From NCBI GenBank assembly GCA_036365455.1, contig JAWQUS010000022.1, positions 7,564,001 to 7,628,000 on the forward strand: a stretch of 64,000 nt of DNA, given 5' to 3'. The number at the start of each line of letters is the position of its first letter. The first letter of the stretch is position 1. The stretch is from Macrosoma leucophasiata. Its lineage: Eukaryota > Arthropoda > Insecta > Lepidoptera > Hedylidae. Below the pieces are notes generated by a model. It worked only from the letters and a program-made list of their open reading frames with translations. It had not been told where the DNA came from and searched no databases. Below are positions 35,145 to 46,200 of the stretch, in pieces. Made by a program: the position numbers and the translations under genes.

Positions 35145-35282
35145 AGTTGCGACGTAGTATTATTACATATTTTCTGGTTGCGGCTGAGTGATGTGCAAGC
35201 CGGGCTTCGGCGCCTCGTTATTACACATATTGCGGTGTACGTCAAGGGAGTAATCTTGGCCCTTTGGAATTTGTGCTAATGA

Positions 35283-35284
35283 TG

Positions 35285-35344
<60 letters not shown>
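35283..35344. repeat. (TA)n microsatellite
   Basis: An uninterrupted alternating TA run of about 60 bp. Confidence 0.95.
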
Positions 35345-35345
<1 letters not shown>

Positions 35346-35348
35346 CAC

Positions 35349-36118
35349 TAGTCACAGTCATGAAAGAGGATTGTATGGAGAAAGGCTTACAATTGAATGT
35401 GGATAAAACTAAAGTATTAGTATTTGAAAGAGATTAACAGATAACAAATGCAAGGGTAGTAGTAGATGATGCAGTGTTAGAACAGGTTGATGAAATTGTA
35501 TATCTTGGATGTGTTTTTAGCAAGGATGGTAGGTACACCACTGACATAGAAAGAAGAGTGCTTGCTGGGAATTGCGTGAATGGAGCGTTGGGTAAGCTGC
35601 TAGAATCTAAACATCTCAGCCAGCGGGCTCGACTAGCCGTACATAATGCTGTACTTGTTCCAACGCTTTTATATGGAAGCGAGAGCTGGGTATGCAGGAA
35701 AGAGCATGAAAGTAAGTTTAACGCGGTCGAGATGAGATCTTTGCGCAAAATCTGCGCAAAGATCTCATCTCACTCACCGATCGCGTTCGTAATGAAGATG
35801 TAAGAAAGAGACTTTGTGTGAATGATAGTATCGGTATAAAAATGAAAAAAGGCATGCTCCGATGGTTCGGGCATATAGAAATAATGTAGAATGAGCGAAT
35901 GACTAAACAGATATACAATGCGAATGTGGATGGTTGCAGAGGCCCAGGAAGACCAAGACTGACCTACCATGACCAAATAGGTCCAGTTCTGTCTGATGTT
36001 GGGGTCAAAAGTCTTAGGAATCGGCGTGCATGTATGAAGAGAATGATGAAGGTAGACGAGGCACGAGAGGTTTGTCAGAACCGGGATATCTGGCGCTCTA
36101 CACTCTCTGCCTACCCCG
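35349..36118 (+). pseudogene. non-LTR RT C-terminal half, broken
   Basis: It shows KGLQLNVDKTKVLVFE, a stop, VDEIVYLGCVFSKDGRYTTD, LVPTLLYGSESWVCRKEHES, MRSLRKICAKI and then a palindrome-caused shift near 35750. After the shift come NEDVRKRLCVNDSIGIKMKK and MLRWFGHIE, then GPGRPRLTYHDQIGPVLSD and NRDIWRSTLSAYP. Truncated 3' copies are at 45753-45960, 46406-46590 and 54537-54612. Confidence 0.75.
35729..35771. repeat. fold-back palindrome inside the RT remnant
   Basis: The 19-nt arm GAGATGAGATCTTTGCGCA and its perfect inverse are separated by 5 nt. The right arm replaces expected coding between RKIC and the SLTDR-like part. Confidence 0.9.
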
Positions 36119-36129
36119 TTAGATATACA

Positions 36130-37313
36130 TATATATATATATCGGCTAGAGGGCCTCTCCAGTCAGGATGTGGGTAGGATTGTGGGCGTGTCTTTCCATA
36201 AGCCGACATGTTACTCGTGTTTGTGGGCATCTGTAGGTGGGTACTCGAGCGGATGATGAAATAAAGCACAGGTTGGCAGAATAAAGTCGTATATTGCCAA
36301 AGATCCGCCCATTCGATTACTTCCGGCAGGGAAGAACGGGCAAGAAACCCTTCGGACCGGGCAACCATATTTATCAGGATACGATACTACTACTATCACA
36401 AGTTCAGGACTACCCGCTATATATCACTTTAATATCACTGACGTTCACTTTTCTAACTGACAGCATAACTGCCTTACAATAATTCGATTCAACTGTGTGA
36501 CTGTGACTGATTGACTGTTACTCTATGACTGAACGTCATGAACTATTTTCTAGCCTTTATAAACCCGATATCGGCTAGTAACTATCCCCTCTAAGATAAC
36601 AATTTCAAGAACCTACGCCGACAGTGGCGCCATATAGAATTCTCTATTGAACAATCTACCCTAGTCATAATTAGGTTGCGTCTCCGATAAACTAGATGGC
36701 GATAGTAGTCACATTTAGGTTCTACTCCGACATATAGATGCAATAAAATTCTAACATGATATTCATCGAATAGCTCATTGGAGTAATGATGTAATCACAT
36801 GCTGTACTGTTAGTTAAACCCGCGCGCGAAATCGGCTGCATCATTCTTACGAACTGGACGATTCGGTGGTCCCTAGGGTTATGCAAGTTCGCGATTTAGG
36901 AGTAGGAATGGTCGCAGATTTGCATTTCCGAGTACATATTAAGGATATATGTTGCTAAGCTTTCCATAACCTAGGTTTTATAATAAGACAGGGTCAGGAT
37001 TTTGATAATATTACAATCACGAATCACGACAGTTAAATTAGTATATAATGCACTGGTACGAAGCCGGCTGGAAACAAACTTATAAGCTTAAGATGTAAAA
37101 AATCCAAATAAATTCACGCGTTATTTCTATTTAAAACTATACGAAGTTTATCCATTCTACCCAAGTATGTATCAGAGTTTATTTGTGTTAGGGATGGTCG
37201 GCTATAATAGACTTGAGGTAAGGAGGGAGGTGGCGATGATTGGGTACACATGGAGGGTGCTTCGCGGAATAGTGCACCACCCGGACGTGCTGGAGGTGTT
37301 GTGCCGGCCGAGA
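36130..37313. other. no gene seen
   Basis: It begins with a short (TA)n and a unique-looking block (36150-36600). I could not assign it to a repeat or a gene; the short ORFs have no motif. Confidence 0.4.
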
Positions 37314-37365
37314 GCGCGGAGCAGGGCCGCCGACCGCAGCTGCGGTCGGCGGCCCTGCTCCGCGC
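37314..37365. repeat. 52-nt perfect palindrome, no spacer
   Basis: GCGCGGAGCAGGGCCGCCGA is the start of a GC-rich palindrome that reads identically on both strands around GCAGCTGC. It is GC-rich in AT-rich surroundings. Confidence 0.95.
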
Positions 37366-37539
37366 TGCGCATGTCCATGGGCGGATTTGATACGTTGGCT
37401 GCCCTAGGACTATGAAAGTTTGCCCCCCCCCCACCCCTGTGCTGTAAAGCATAAAAAAATTAGATAAACTATATAAATTAATTGTTTATTATATTATTTT
37501 ACAAGCATGTGTTAATGTGAAATAATATAATAAACAATT

Positions 37540-37790
37540 ATTAAGGGTAAAAGCGACTTCTGTAAGCGAAGTTCAATAAGCTGCAAAGTTTATTATATCG
37601 GTTGCCTAACTAGCATAGTTGGCAATAGATGGCGCTGCTGCCACCATACGGCAATGCAATAAATGTGAAGGAAAGATTTGACAAATCGGGCAGGACTTCG
37701 GTAGCTCAGTTGGAAGAGCGGCTGGACTAGATTCCCAGTAGGCCGCGAGTTCGAGTCTCGCCTGAAGTCAAATTTTTCTTTCCATTTTTC
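37540..37790 (+). repeat. tRNA-containing dispersed repeat
   Basis: TTATTATATCGGTTGCCTAA, then ATAGATGGCGCTGCTGCCAC and GATTTGACAAATCGGGCAG precede a tRNA-like core (37694-37769). The same flank accompanies the cores at 51809, 57165 and 57470 (all reverse). Confidence 0.7.
37694..37769 (+). repeat. tRNA-like core, AGA at anticodon position
   Basis: 76 nt: acceptor GACTTCG with TGAAGTC, D-arm GCTCAGTTGGAAGAGC, T-arm GCGAGTTCGAGTCTCGC, then T-rich sequence. The anticodon loop reads CTAGATT (AGA). The anticodon stem has an A-C mismatch and there is no long variable arm as a serine tRNA would need. It is most likely a tRNA-derived repeat. Confidence 0.5.
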
Positions 37791-37799
37791 TTTTAAAAT

Positions 37800-38204
37800 A
37801 TTTTTTAATATAAATTAAATTAAATGAAAAAAAAAAAAACGATAGTCAGTATGTTATTTAATTAATTCTACGTAATTGCCATACATATAATTTTTTTCGC
37901 GAGATGCTTTAGGGACACATTTTTGAGATTTAACACGTATGCGCGTAGGCGACCGGATAGGACGTAAAAATCCGCCCCTGTGCATGTGCCCATTGCGCGA
38001 TCTAACCTTCCAGAACACGTTTCCATTGCGCATTGACACGAGCAATATATGCCCTAATATTAGGTATATCGAATCACATTGATCGTCGGTTTTCTTTAGA
38101 CTGTGATATAGGTATGCGGAGGACAATTTAATTTAAGTTATTTTATGTTATCATTATAACTTTGGTACAAATATCAGTGTTTTATATAATTAATCTATTT
38201 AAAT
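37800..38204. other. no gene seen
   Basis: There is an A-run at 37826 and then unassigned sequence. The 90-residue minus ORF (37854-38126) has no motif. Confidence 0.35.
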
Positions 38205-38459
38205 ATAAAAATGCAACCCGTTTTCCTTGGTCACGGCATCACGCGTGAATGGCTGGACCGATGTAGCTAATATTGATTTTGAATGATTTTTGGAAGTCCA
38301 GGGAATGTTTGAAAGGTAAGAAAATATGAAGAAATTGAAGGGGAATAGTAAAAACCACCATTTCATTTTCTCATACAAATAGTCCGTATCTATCAAATCT
38401 TTGACACATGTCATATTTTTATTCTGAGGCAATACGAAGTTTGCCGGGTCAGCTAGTAA

Positions 38460-39160
38460 ATAAATAAATAAGAGAGTGTAACCGTTTTTCATTTATTTAT
38501 TTATAGGTACTAAGTATCTGTTCAGGATGTAGGACGGTACCTATGTACAATTGAAAGACAATTTCGCTTATTCATTCTTTTAAATGATCTCCTAAATTAC
38601 ACAATCAAATAACATACTTTAGAGAACAAAAATTTGGGCTCTATAGGCGCGCATAACCGATAAATCATGGGTTGAAGAGTTACACCTACCGTTATGTTAC
38701 CGTGAGCTTGCATTGATGAAACATTCACATAAAAACATGTTAAAATGATAGGTTTGACAGCAGTGCAAACGCTAGCACCAACAAGACATTCATCGCAATA
38801 CATACTTTATGCGACGAGTTGCGAAACATCATCATGTTTAATGTTTTTAGTGCAAACTAGGAGTTAGTAAGGATTACGTAATGCATGTCGTAACGATAAC
38901 GGCGTAAGCCCATCGCAACTAATTTTCGCTAAGTCAGTAGGTACGACTACCGGGAGATTTTTACGATGTTTCATGCCAACGAGACCTTTCGATCCTTTTA
39001 TAGATGAAATTCGTTCTACTACGAATAGTTTTAAGCCTGTAAATAACGCCGACAGAAGCAAACGAACAGTCTGTTAACGCCGGTTAAAGAACATATTTTG
39101 AAAAGAGCCTACTGAGTTTTGTTTTGGCAGGTTTTTTCTCAGTAATGTGGGCTTTGGAAC
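38460..39160. other. no gene seen
   Basis: No recognisable coding or repeat ends except the lead-in to LINE family C (GTTTTGGCAGGTTTTTTCTC at 39119, also near 11500). Confidence 0.35.
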
Positions 39161-39164
39161 TCTG

Positions 39165-39433
39165 CCAGTGAATGACATAGAATGTCCCATATTTTTTTGT
39201 TTAGTCATGTCTTGCCGTTTGTAAAAGAGTGTATGGAACATTCTGTTGATACCTATTTTTATTATTAATTTTTTTTGGACCATAATCTATTTTATTTTGT
39301 TTACTTTGACATATTAATCAACGTATCAGTTGTTATTCGCTTTAATTTTTAATTTTGTAATTTGACCTATCACAAGCAAATTCTATTATTTCCAAATGAT
39401 TAAATAAATTTTTGAGTTTGAGTTTGAGTTGAG
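39165..39433 (+). repeat. LINE 3' end family C, divergent
   Basis: ACATAGAATGTCCCATATTT through CCAAATGATTAAATAAATTT to a TTTGAG-type tail. Confidence 0.5.
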
Positions 39434-39464
39434 TTTGCCGATTAATCGGTATTCGGTAAATTTT

Positions 39465-39810
39465 TGTTCGTGACGATACGGTTAGGAAGCCTTTGAAACC
39501 TCCGTATGGCGGACCGTTCAAAGTCTTAGAACGAGGATGTGAAGTGTTTCTAGTTCAGCTGACAAATAGGAAATCCTGTATTTCCATTGACAAATTGAAA
39601 CCAGCATATTTATTAACTTAATCTAGTTGCGACGATAGTGCGGCAACTACATCTAGCCCAGTGACGATAGTGCGGCAACTACATCTAGCCCACCTGATCC
39701 GTCACCCACGATTTCTGTACCCCCAGTAAGTACAGAATGGAATAGCCTACCTGTTATTCGCAAAACTCGCAGTGGTCGTGTAGTTAAACCACCTGTTAGA
39801 TTTAGATAAA
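39465..39810 (+). pseudogene. gypsy integrase C-terminal remnant
   Basis: The frame reads VRKPLKPPYGGPFKVLERG, EVFLVQLTNRKSCISIDKLK and PAYLL, a GPY/F module. A directly repeated 30-nt stretch (GACGATAGTGCGGCAACTAC, twice at 39634-39692) follows. In another frame come STEWNSLPVIRKTRSGRVVK and PPVRFR with a stop, the usual end of such Pol proteins. Confidence 0.7.
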
Positions 39811-40340
39811 ATGTAAATAATGATAGTACAACAAACATACTGACTAACAATTTTCATTACACTCGTATTTTACAATTTGTGTTTAAATATTCACTTCAAA
39901 CAAACATTAGAAACATGTTGCAAATTGCATAGGTAGGTACATACTCGTTTTTTGTATTAAATTAGTTAGTTACATTTTATTTATTTATGCTAATTAAATT
40001 TGATTTGTTAATATAAACTTATTATTTTTATTTGAAAGTGTAGACATCTTGTTTTATTTTAAGCAGTAAATTATTAAACATTTATTAACAATAGCATCAA
40101 CAGTTTTATTTTAAAGTACCTGAGTATTTTTTTGTGTTGTATTTAAAAAAATGTGTACTTATCTTTTTTATATGTGCCTTACCTGTGGTACAACTTACTT
40201 ATACAATTTATTTGTGTTTGTAATTACTGACTGATATCAAAGTAATGCATTTTTTCAAGTGTTATGATTGAGGTCTCGTAAGAAGGGCCAGGGTATATGT
40301 TTTTATATCTATTTTTTTGTAAACTGTTTTGTCTATCGCG

Positions 40341-41545
40341 CCGTCAAAGCAGAGAATGTGTATTCTTACTACGTATAGAATGGACACTTCGACGTCCCGC
40401 CCATTTGCCGCGCTTCACCCAATCTCTTCCCCTCATATGGGCGACGGTTGGTACTCTACAGCGAGGTTGCGAGCGGCCTAGTTTTGATGAATTTGTAATC
40501 GAATGTTTTATTTATTAACATTAAGATGGTGCTTTATTGTGCAGTGTATGGCTGTATGTCAACAAGTCGTGACAAAAAAAGATAATTTTTCAGTTTCCCG
40601 AAGGAAAAAAAACCTAAGGTAAAATAATTATGTTTACAATTACAAATCTTTTTTATTTAACTTTAAACTTTTTTAATATTATAATTTCTTACTTTTACGC
40701 TATGTGCTTTTTGTGTTTCTTACTTTTATGCATTAGTAATAAAAGTGTTTCAGTGTATTGAATTGAAGTGACTTGTCGACGTAATGAGTAGGTAGTGATT
40801 GTTATTTTCCAATACTCGTGCTATTTGTTGAAGTAGTGTTTGTGTTTTTATGTTTTTCAACATCAATATAAAAACGTTTTTTACTGCATATTTTCACTTA
40901 TTTAACTTTGTTTGCAGTTTACAAAACAACATGGCGAATATGGCGGGAGATGTCATTTTGACATTTTCATTTTTAAAATTGTATTTTGATTATATAGTAC
41001 CTACTTGGAGAAAAAAAAGTAATATTTTCTAAATACTATCGAAATCGATCGATCCCAAGTGTCGGCTGTATCGCCGCCATGTTTTACATAGTTGAATATG
41101 AAAAAATCGTTTGATTTAAATGTGGTTGTAACTCCAAAATATTTTCTTGAATAAATTAATTGTATATTTTTCGTATTCTTCTTTAATTTACTTATTTTTT
41201 GAGGACGTGTACGAACCAGAGCCGAACTCGCAACATCTCCTTTGCCTTACTGTTGAGCCCCAGTTGGCCGATATCGGCCAAGAACAATAAAATTAGAAAT
41301 CAATTGTCATATTTTCTCGTGGCCTCACGGGGTGCATAGTATAAACCGGGTCAAAGACTAGAAAGAAATATCTACGTAAGTACATAGTATTCTTTTATTT
41401 CTATAATGTCGGTCCGAGGCCTAAAGTCATAACCTCATAACCCTACGTGCTACGCTGTGTGCGTGCACGTGTGACTGATTGATGCTGTGTAGTATAACAG
41501 GTAACCAAAATAAGCGTTTGTATGGAATTTTGGCGGAGTGTCCGC
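40341..41545 (+). mobile_element. P-like element with THAP start, decayed
   Basis: The left part GAATGGACACTTCGACGTCC and right part GCGGAGTGTCCGCGGTGTG contain inverted GGACACT(T/C)CG. Shorter relatives are at 26428-26760, 30635-30875, 48880-49125 and 49297-49520. A THAP frame starts at 40526. Other sequence (about 41275-41400, shared with 14995) may be a later insertion. Confidence 0.5.
40526..40618 (+). pseudogene. THAP zinc-finger N-terminus, one stop
   Basis: It reads MVLYCAVYGCMSTSRDKKR, then TAA, then FFSFPKEKKPK before a GTAAAA donor. C-x4-C followed by FFxFPK is the THAP start. THAP domains occur in P-element transposases and in host proteins derived from them. The remaining Cys-His pair was not found. 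Confidence 0.55.
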
Positions 41546-41798
41546 GGTGTGAAAAAGATGGTCAAAGATTCCGATCGTCGTTCGTTGAGGCGCGGTGCGT
41601 GAATACCTATGACCCATGTGTGAGATTAAATTATATTTGTCAGATTAATATCTTTTTTTAATTTTACCATCTTAAGTTGAGTAGATTAAACTCCACATAA
41701 GCATAATCCTACAAAAGTATAAATAAATAAATTTATTATTTCTTTCGCTGTCGGATACTTGTTTTTCTACATACTGTATACTGTATTTATAAAAACGT
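41546..41798. other. no gene seen
   Basis: Unassigned AT-rich sequence. Confidence 0.3.
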
Positions 41799-41799
41799 A

Positions 41800-42077
41800 T
41801 GTAACTTCACGCCTGTAATCTCCGAAGGAGTAGGCAGAGGTAAATGCATGCATTCAAGCATACATGCAAACACCCACGATTCGCCGGTTAACATCTCCGA
41901 GTACATTACCAAACTTCGAGGTACTGGGAAATTTCCAGAAAATGGAAAAATCACAATAGAACCACAGATAAAGGACTTTACACCATTATCTCTGATAACC
42001 CCCTACCCGGGAATCGAATCCAGGACCTAAGCGTAGTAGTAGTGGCCTGCTATCACTAGGCTACCGAGGTAGTTCAT
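41800..42077 (-). repeat. tRNA-derived SINE family B, reverse copy
   Basis: It runs from ACTTCACGCCTGTAATC (3' end) back to GAATCGAATCCAGGACCTA (B box) and TAGGCTACCGAGGTAG (A-box side). Full copies are about 300 bp. Confidence 0.75.
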
Positions 42078-42094
42078 ATATTTATATGTTTTTT

Positions 42095-42310
42095 TTTATT
42101 ATGTGGGAAGGTGGCAAATAATCATGCAGCTAACATTGATGTTAAGCGATGACTGCAGCCTATAAGTATCTACACAAAAACTAGAGGTCAAAATGCAGAT
42201 GCGTAGTCACCCCTGAGACCTTAGTTTTTATGTATCTGTGAGAGTTATTATGGGGCCATATGTCACCATCTAACCAAAACACGATAGTACTGAATCCTAG
42301 TACTACCAAA
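42095..42310 (-). repeat. SINE-like family A, divergent reverse copy
   Basis: AATCATGCAGCTAACATTGATG, then AGGTCAAAATGCAGATGCG and AACACGATAGTACTGAA follow the family A order. Confidence 0.6.
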
Positions 42311-42401
42311 AAACTAGTGTAGGACGTGTAGGTGCGCACGCACATAGCCGTTCATGGTCCACTGAATTAAAAAACGTGGGAAAATCTATGAATATTCATC
42401 A

Positions 42402-42712
42402 TAGAGCAACACGGACCACCGGTTGCGGCGGACCGGAGGGGAGTAGCCATAGCGTTTATTACCGATGCAAAACAGTCTGTCATATTTGAGGGGGGAAATA
42501 CGTGTGACACACACTCGCACTACAAAAATCGTCTATCACTACGAAACTCACACTTTGACGTTAACAAAATACATAAACAATTTCACGCACACACTTTTAA
42601 ATATCTGGGCGACAGGTATAGGACCATTTGGTCTTGTACTTTGACAGAGGGGAAAGCCTGCTATGGCTACTCCCCTCCGGTCCGCCGCGGCCGGTGGCCC
42701 GCGTTGCTCTAA
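42402..42712 (+). mobile_element. hAT-type MITE with TSD ATATTCAT
   Basis: The ends CATAGAGCAACACGGACC and GTTGCTCTAAG are inverted. ATATTCAT occurs at both borders. It is the best-preserved copy of the family at 10929. Confidence 0.78.
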
Positions 42713-43175
42713 GATATTCATATATGTTCAGCAAAATAATGCGGTAATGAGTGCAGACCGCTCGAGGCGGTCGGGCGCTGGTCGGGTGCTGGGTGACCGT
42801 AGTGAGCTATGACCCTTATAGTAATACATAGCGTGGGACTTCGAGTAAGTGTATTTTTGGGGTCTACAGACCACATGATCTGTTTTATTGTTGGAACAGT
42901 GGTAGGTATCCGTTTTTCAGGCAGTGAGCATGTTATTGTATTCGACGAAATATCTATTATTAAATTAATATATAAATTAATTTGATTAAAGAACACTGTC
43001 TATCCCGCTAAGAGTGCGAGAAATATGTGAGACTGGACTGGTGATTTATAATTTTCCTTGCACAGGGCGGACAATCTTCCGTGTGAACGCGCTTTGCTAT
43101 CATATGAATAGTAGGCACATGCAGTAGGTATAGTAGGTACCTTGTCAAATACCCCACTCTCTGTTTTTTTTACAG
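42713..43175. other. region upstream of the first visible FAR-B exon
   Basis: I looked for a start exon ending one base into a codon and found none I can defend. A T-run and ACAG lead into 43176. Confidence 0.4.
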
Positions 43176-43259
43176 ATAATTTAAAAAGCATATCCGATGC
43201 AAATAACAATTACAATGGTGACAATATTGTACATGTGGAATCAGGACCCCCAGAAACAG
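43176..43259 (+). CDS. FAR: FAR-B exon 1 of those visible (N-terminal, hydrophilic)
   Basis: It is preceded by a T-run and ACAG and followed by GTAAAA. Only one frame is open; it encodes an Asn-rich stretch ending in ESGPPET. It starts with two bases that complete a codon from an unseen upstream exon and ends with one base, which matches the phase of the next exon. There is no in-frame ATG, so it is not the start exon. N-terminal exons of FARs are poorly conserved, so support is the splice sites and the frame. Confidence 0.7.
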
Positions 43260-46200
43260 GTAAAAAGTACAATAATTTTTATTTTTATAGGGTTACCGTA
43301 CCATAGGCTGAAAATGGGATTGAACCATAGGAGTCCGCCGTCCGGCTGTCTATCACCAGGCTGTATCTTATAAACCGTGTTAGCTATATAGTTCATATTT
43401 TCACAAATGGTACATTTATTTTGCAGCTATAACAACAAATATTAAAAATAACCCCTAATTAAATATTTTACGGCGCCCATACAACATACGTGATTTTATT
43501 TATATCAATATTACTGTGAAAACATGAAGACGCTTGAAATACATGCATTATATTTTTCATTAATATTATCACTTTAAAAATGATTAATATGATAAATATT
43601 TAAGACACACTTAGAGCAAACGTGATTTTTTTTTTTTTTTGTTATATTTTATATATTTTGTATTTTTAAAACCTATGAGGAAAATAGTCAAAACATAAAG
43701 ATATCAAATCTGAATCACATTACTTACTTCTATAGCGGTATATTATATACAAAGGTCAGTGGGTCATCTAAAAACATTAAAAAAAATTACAGCTACAAAG
43801 ACACTACAAAGAATGCTTGAGTTAGAAGAGGAGGATTCGGCAAAAAGACGATGGATGAAGGAAGTGGTAGATAGAGGACAGTCAGAGATAGCGAGTTTCT
43901 ACGAAGGTGCTGTAGTATTTGTGACTGGAGGCTCCGGGTTCCTTGGAAAGCAGCTCATTGAGAAGCTTATCAGGTCAATATCGTTAAGTATATCCATGTT
44001 TCAGTTTTGCAACAAGATACTGTAAGGCTGAGCTGATTCGATCCTAGTGGTCGCGTCAGTAGCCTGGGGTGCGTCCGCCTATCGACATTGCTGTCTGCAT
44101 TGACACTGCTGTCAAATTTTCATGTCTCTTTTAACTGGTGGTAGAGCTCCAGTGACGGAGCTCGCGGGCGTAGGCAACACCGCATTACCTAATATTCTTG
44201 CTGCTAAATGGTAGTGTTCAGCACTATCGTGTTCCGGTCAGGTGGTTATCCTGAGGTCGCAGGTTCAATTCCTGCCCGAAGTCAAATTTTTCTTTCTGTT
44301 TTTTATTTAATTTCTACACTAATTTATTTTCTAAATCTAACTTATTTTTCGCAATAATACATGCGAGTGAATCGCATGTGTTATTGCGAAAAATAAATGG
44401 TACAAGTAGTATATAAATGTTTAAGGTTAAAGATATTTGTTTTTGAAATCAATCATATTCATGATTTTCAGATCCTGCAATGTGGCTCGAGTGTATACTT
44501 TGATGAGACCTAAAAAAGGGAAGCAAATCAAGGAGAGATTTGAGGATTTTATCAATGAACCGGTGAGTAGATAAACTGTCAGCGCTTTTTTTATATAATG
44601 GAACTGGCAAACAAGTATACAGTTCACATTGATGTTAAGTGATGACTGCAGCCTATAGACACCCACAAAAAAACCAGAGGTCAAAATGCAGATGCGTTAC
44701 CACTCCTGAGGCCTAAGGTGTTATGCCTCTGTGCCGGGAATTACAGGGTACATTACCACCTAACCGGAACACGATAGTGCTGAAGCTGAACACTACCATT
44801 TAGCGGCAAGTATATTAGGTAATGCGGTGGTGCCTACGCCCGCGAGCATCGTCACTGGAGCTCTACCACCAGTAAGTGATGACTTGACTGTGGCCCATAG
44901 ACATCTATACTAGAAACCAGGTGTTGCCATTCCTGAGACCTTATTTGTTATGTCTCTGCAATAGTTATTAAGGGGCCGTACATAGGTAAGGTAAGAAACC
45001 TAGCCTGGGTTGCACCAAGATATTTGTTAAAGTGAAAGTTATTGTAATTGTTAACTGCCTCAGTAGCGTAGTGGTTGTATGCCACTACTACGCTGGAGGT
45101 CCTAGGTTCGATTCCCAGATCGGGGGCTATCAGAGATAACGGTTTAAAATCCCTTATCTCTGGTTCTATTGGGATTTTTCCATTTTCTAGAAGTTTCCCA
45201 GTACCTTGGAGTTTGGTAATGTGCCCGGAGATGGCAACAGGTTAGCCACCTTTTACATGGGCCAAAACGTAACCGCGAGTCGTGGGTGTTTGCGTGTATG
45301 CTTGAATGCATATATTTACCTCTGCCTACCCCTTTGGGGATTACAGGCGTGAAGTTACGTTACGTTAATACAATAACTGTACCATTTCACATCCTTCTCT
45401 AACTTAAACAAATCTGTTAAAGTTAGAGAAGGATGTGAAAGGTAATAATCACTATTACAAATATTATCTTGGTGCAACCCAGACTTAATAAAACATGCTG
45501 TACAGCGGGTAACTAAAAAAAAAGACGTTTACAGCTGGACAAAAGCCTCCTCTGGGGGTATATGCCGATATGCCGTAATCACCACTTTGGGCATGCGGAT
45601 TGGTGATCGCTGTAGCGGCAATTTTATCACGAAACACTGCTTCCCATCCTGCATTATTACCCTTACTATCGCCCTATTGGAATGTTATTGTTAGACCGCC
45701 ATTTTTCAGTGGACTGACTGCATCAGCATTGAAATTCATCATCATCATCTCAGCAGGTTGCAGAAGCCTAGGAAGACCAAGACTGACCTACCATGAACAA
45801 GGTCGAGTTCTGTCTGATGGTGGGGTCAAAAGTCTTAGGAATCGGCGTGCATGTATGAAGAGAATGATGAAGGTGGACGAGGCACGAGAGGTTTGTCAGA
45901 ACCGGGATATCTGGCGCTCTACACTCTCTGCCTACCCCGTTAGGGACCTGGCGTGAAGATACATACATCATCTCAGCCAAAAGACGTCCACTGCTGAACA
46001 AAGGCCTCCCCCAAAGTGTGTAGCTAAAACTGCCACAACGAACGGTCCTGGGACGCCCTCATCCAGCGATTGCCCGCGACCTTCACCAGGTCGTCGGTCC
46101 ATCTTGTGGGAGGCCTGCCTACGCTTCGTTTTCCAGTACGCGGTCGCCATTCGAGAACTGCTCTGCCCCAACGGCCGTCAGTTCTTCGAGCTATGTGCCC

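Noticed and set aside
35163..35348. Small membrane protein (YIYIYI repeat)
   Set aside because: It is translation of the (TA)n microsatellite.
37694..37769. Functional serine tRNA
   Set aside because: Anticodon stem mismatch, no long variable arm and multi-copy repeat flanks.
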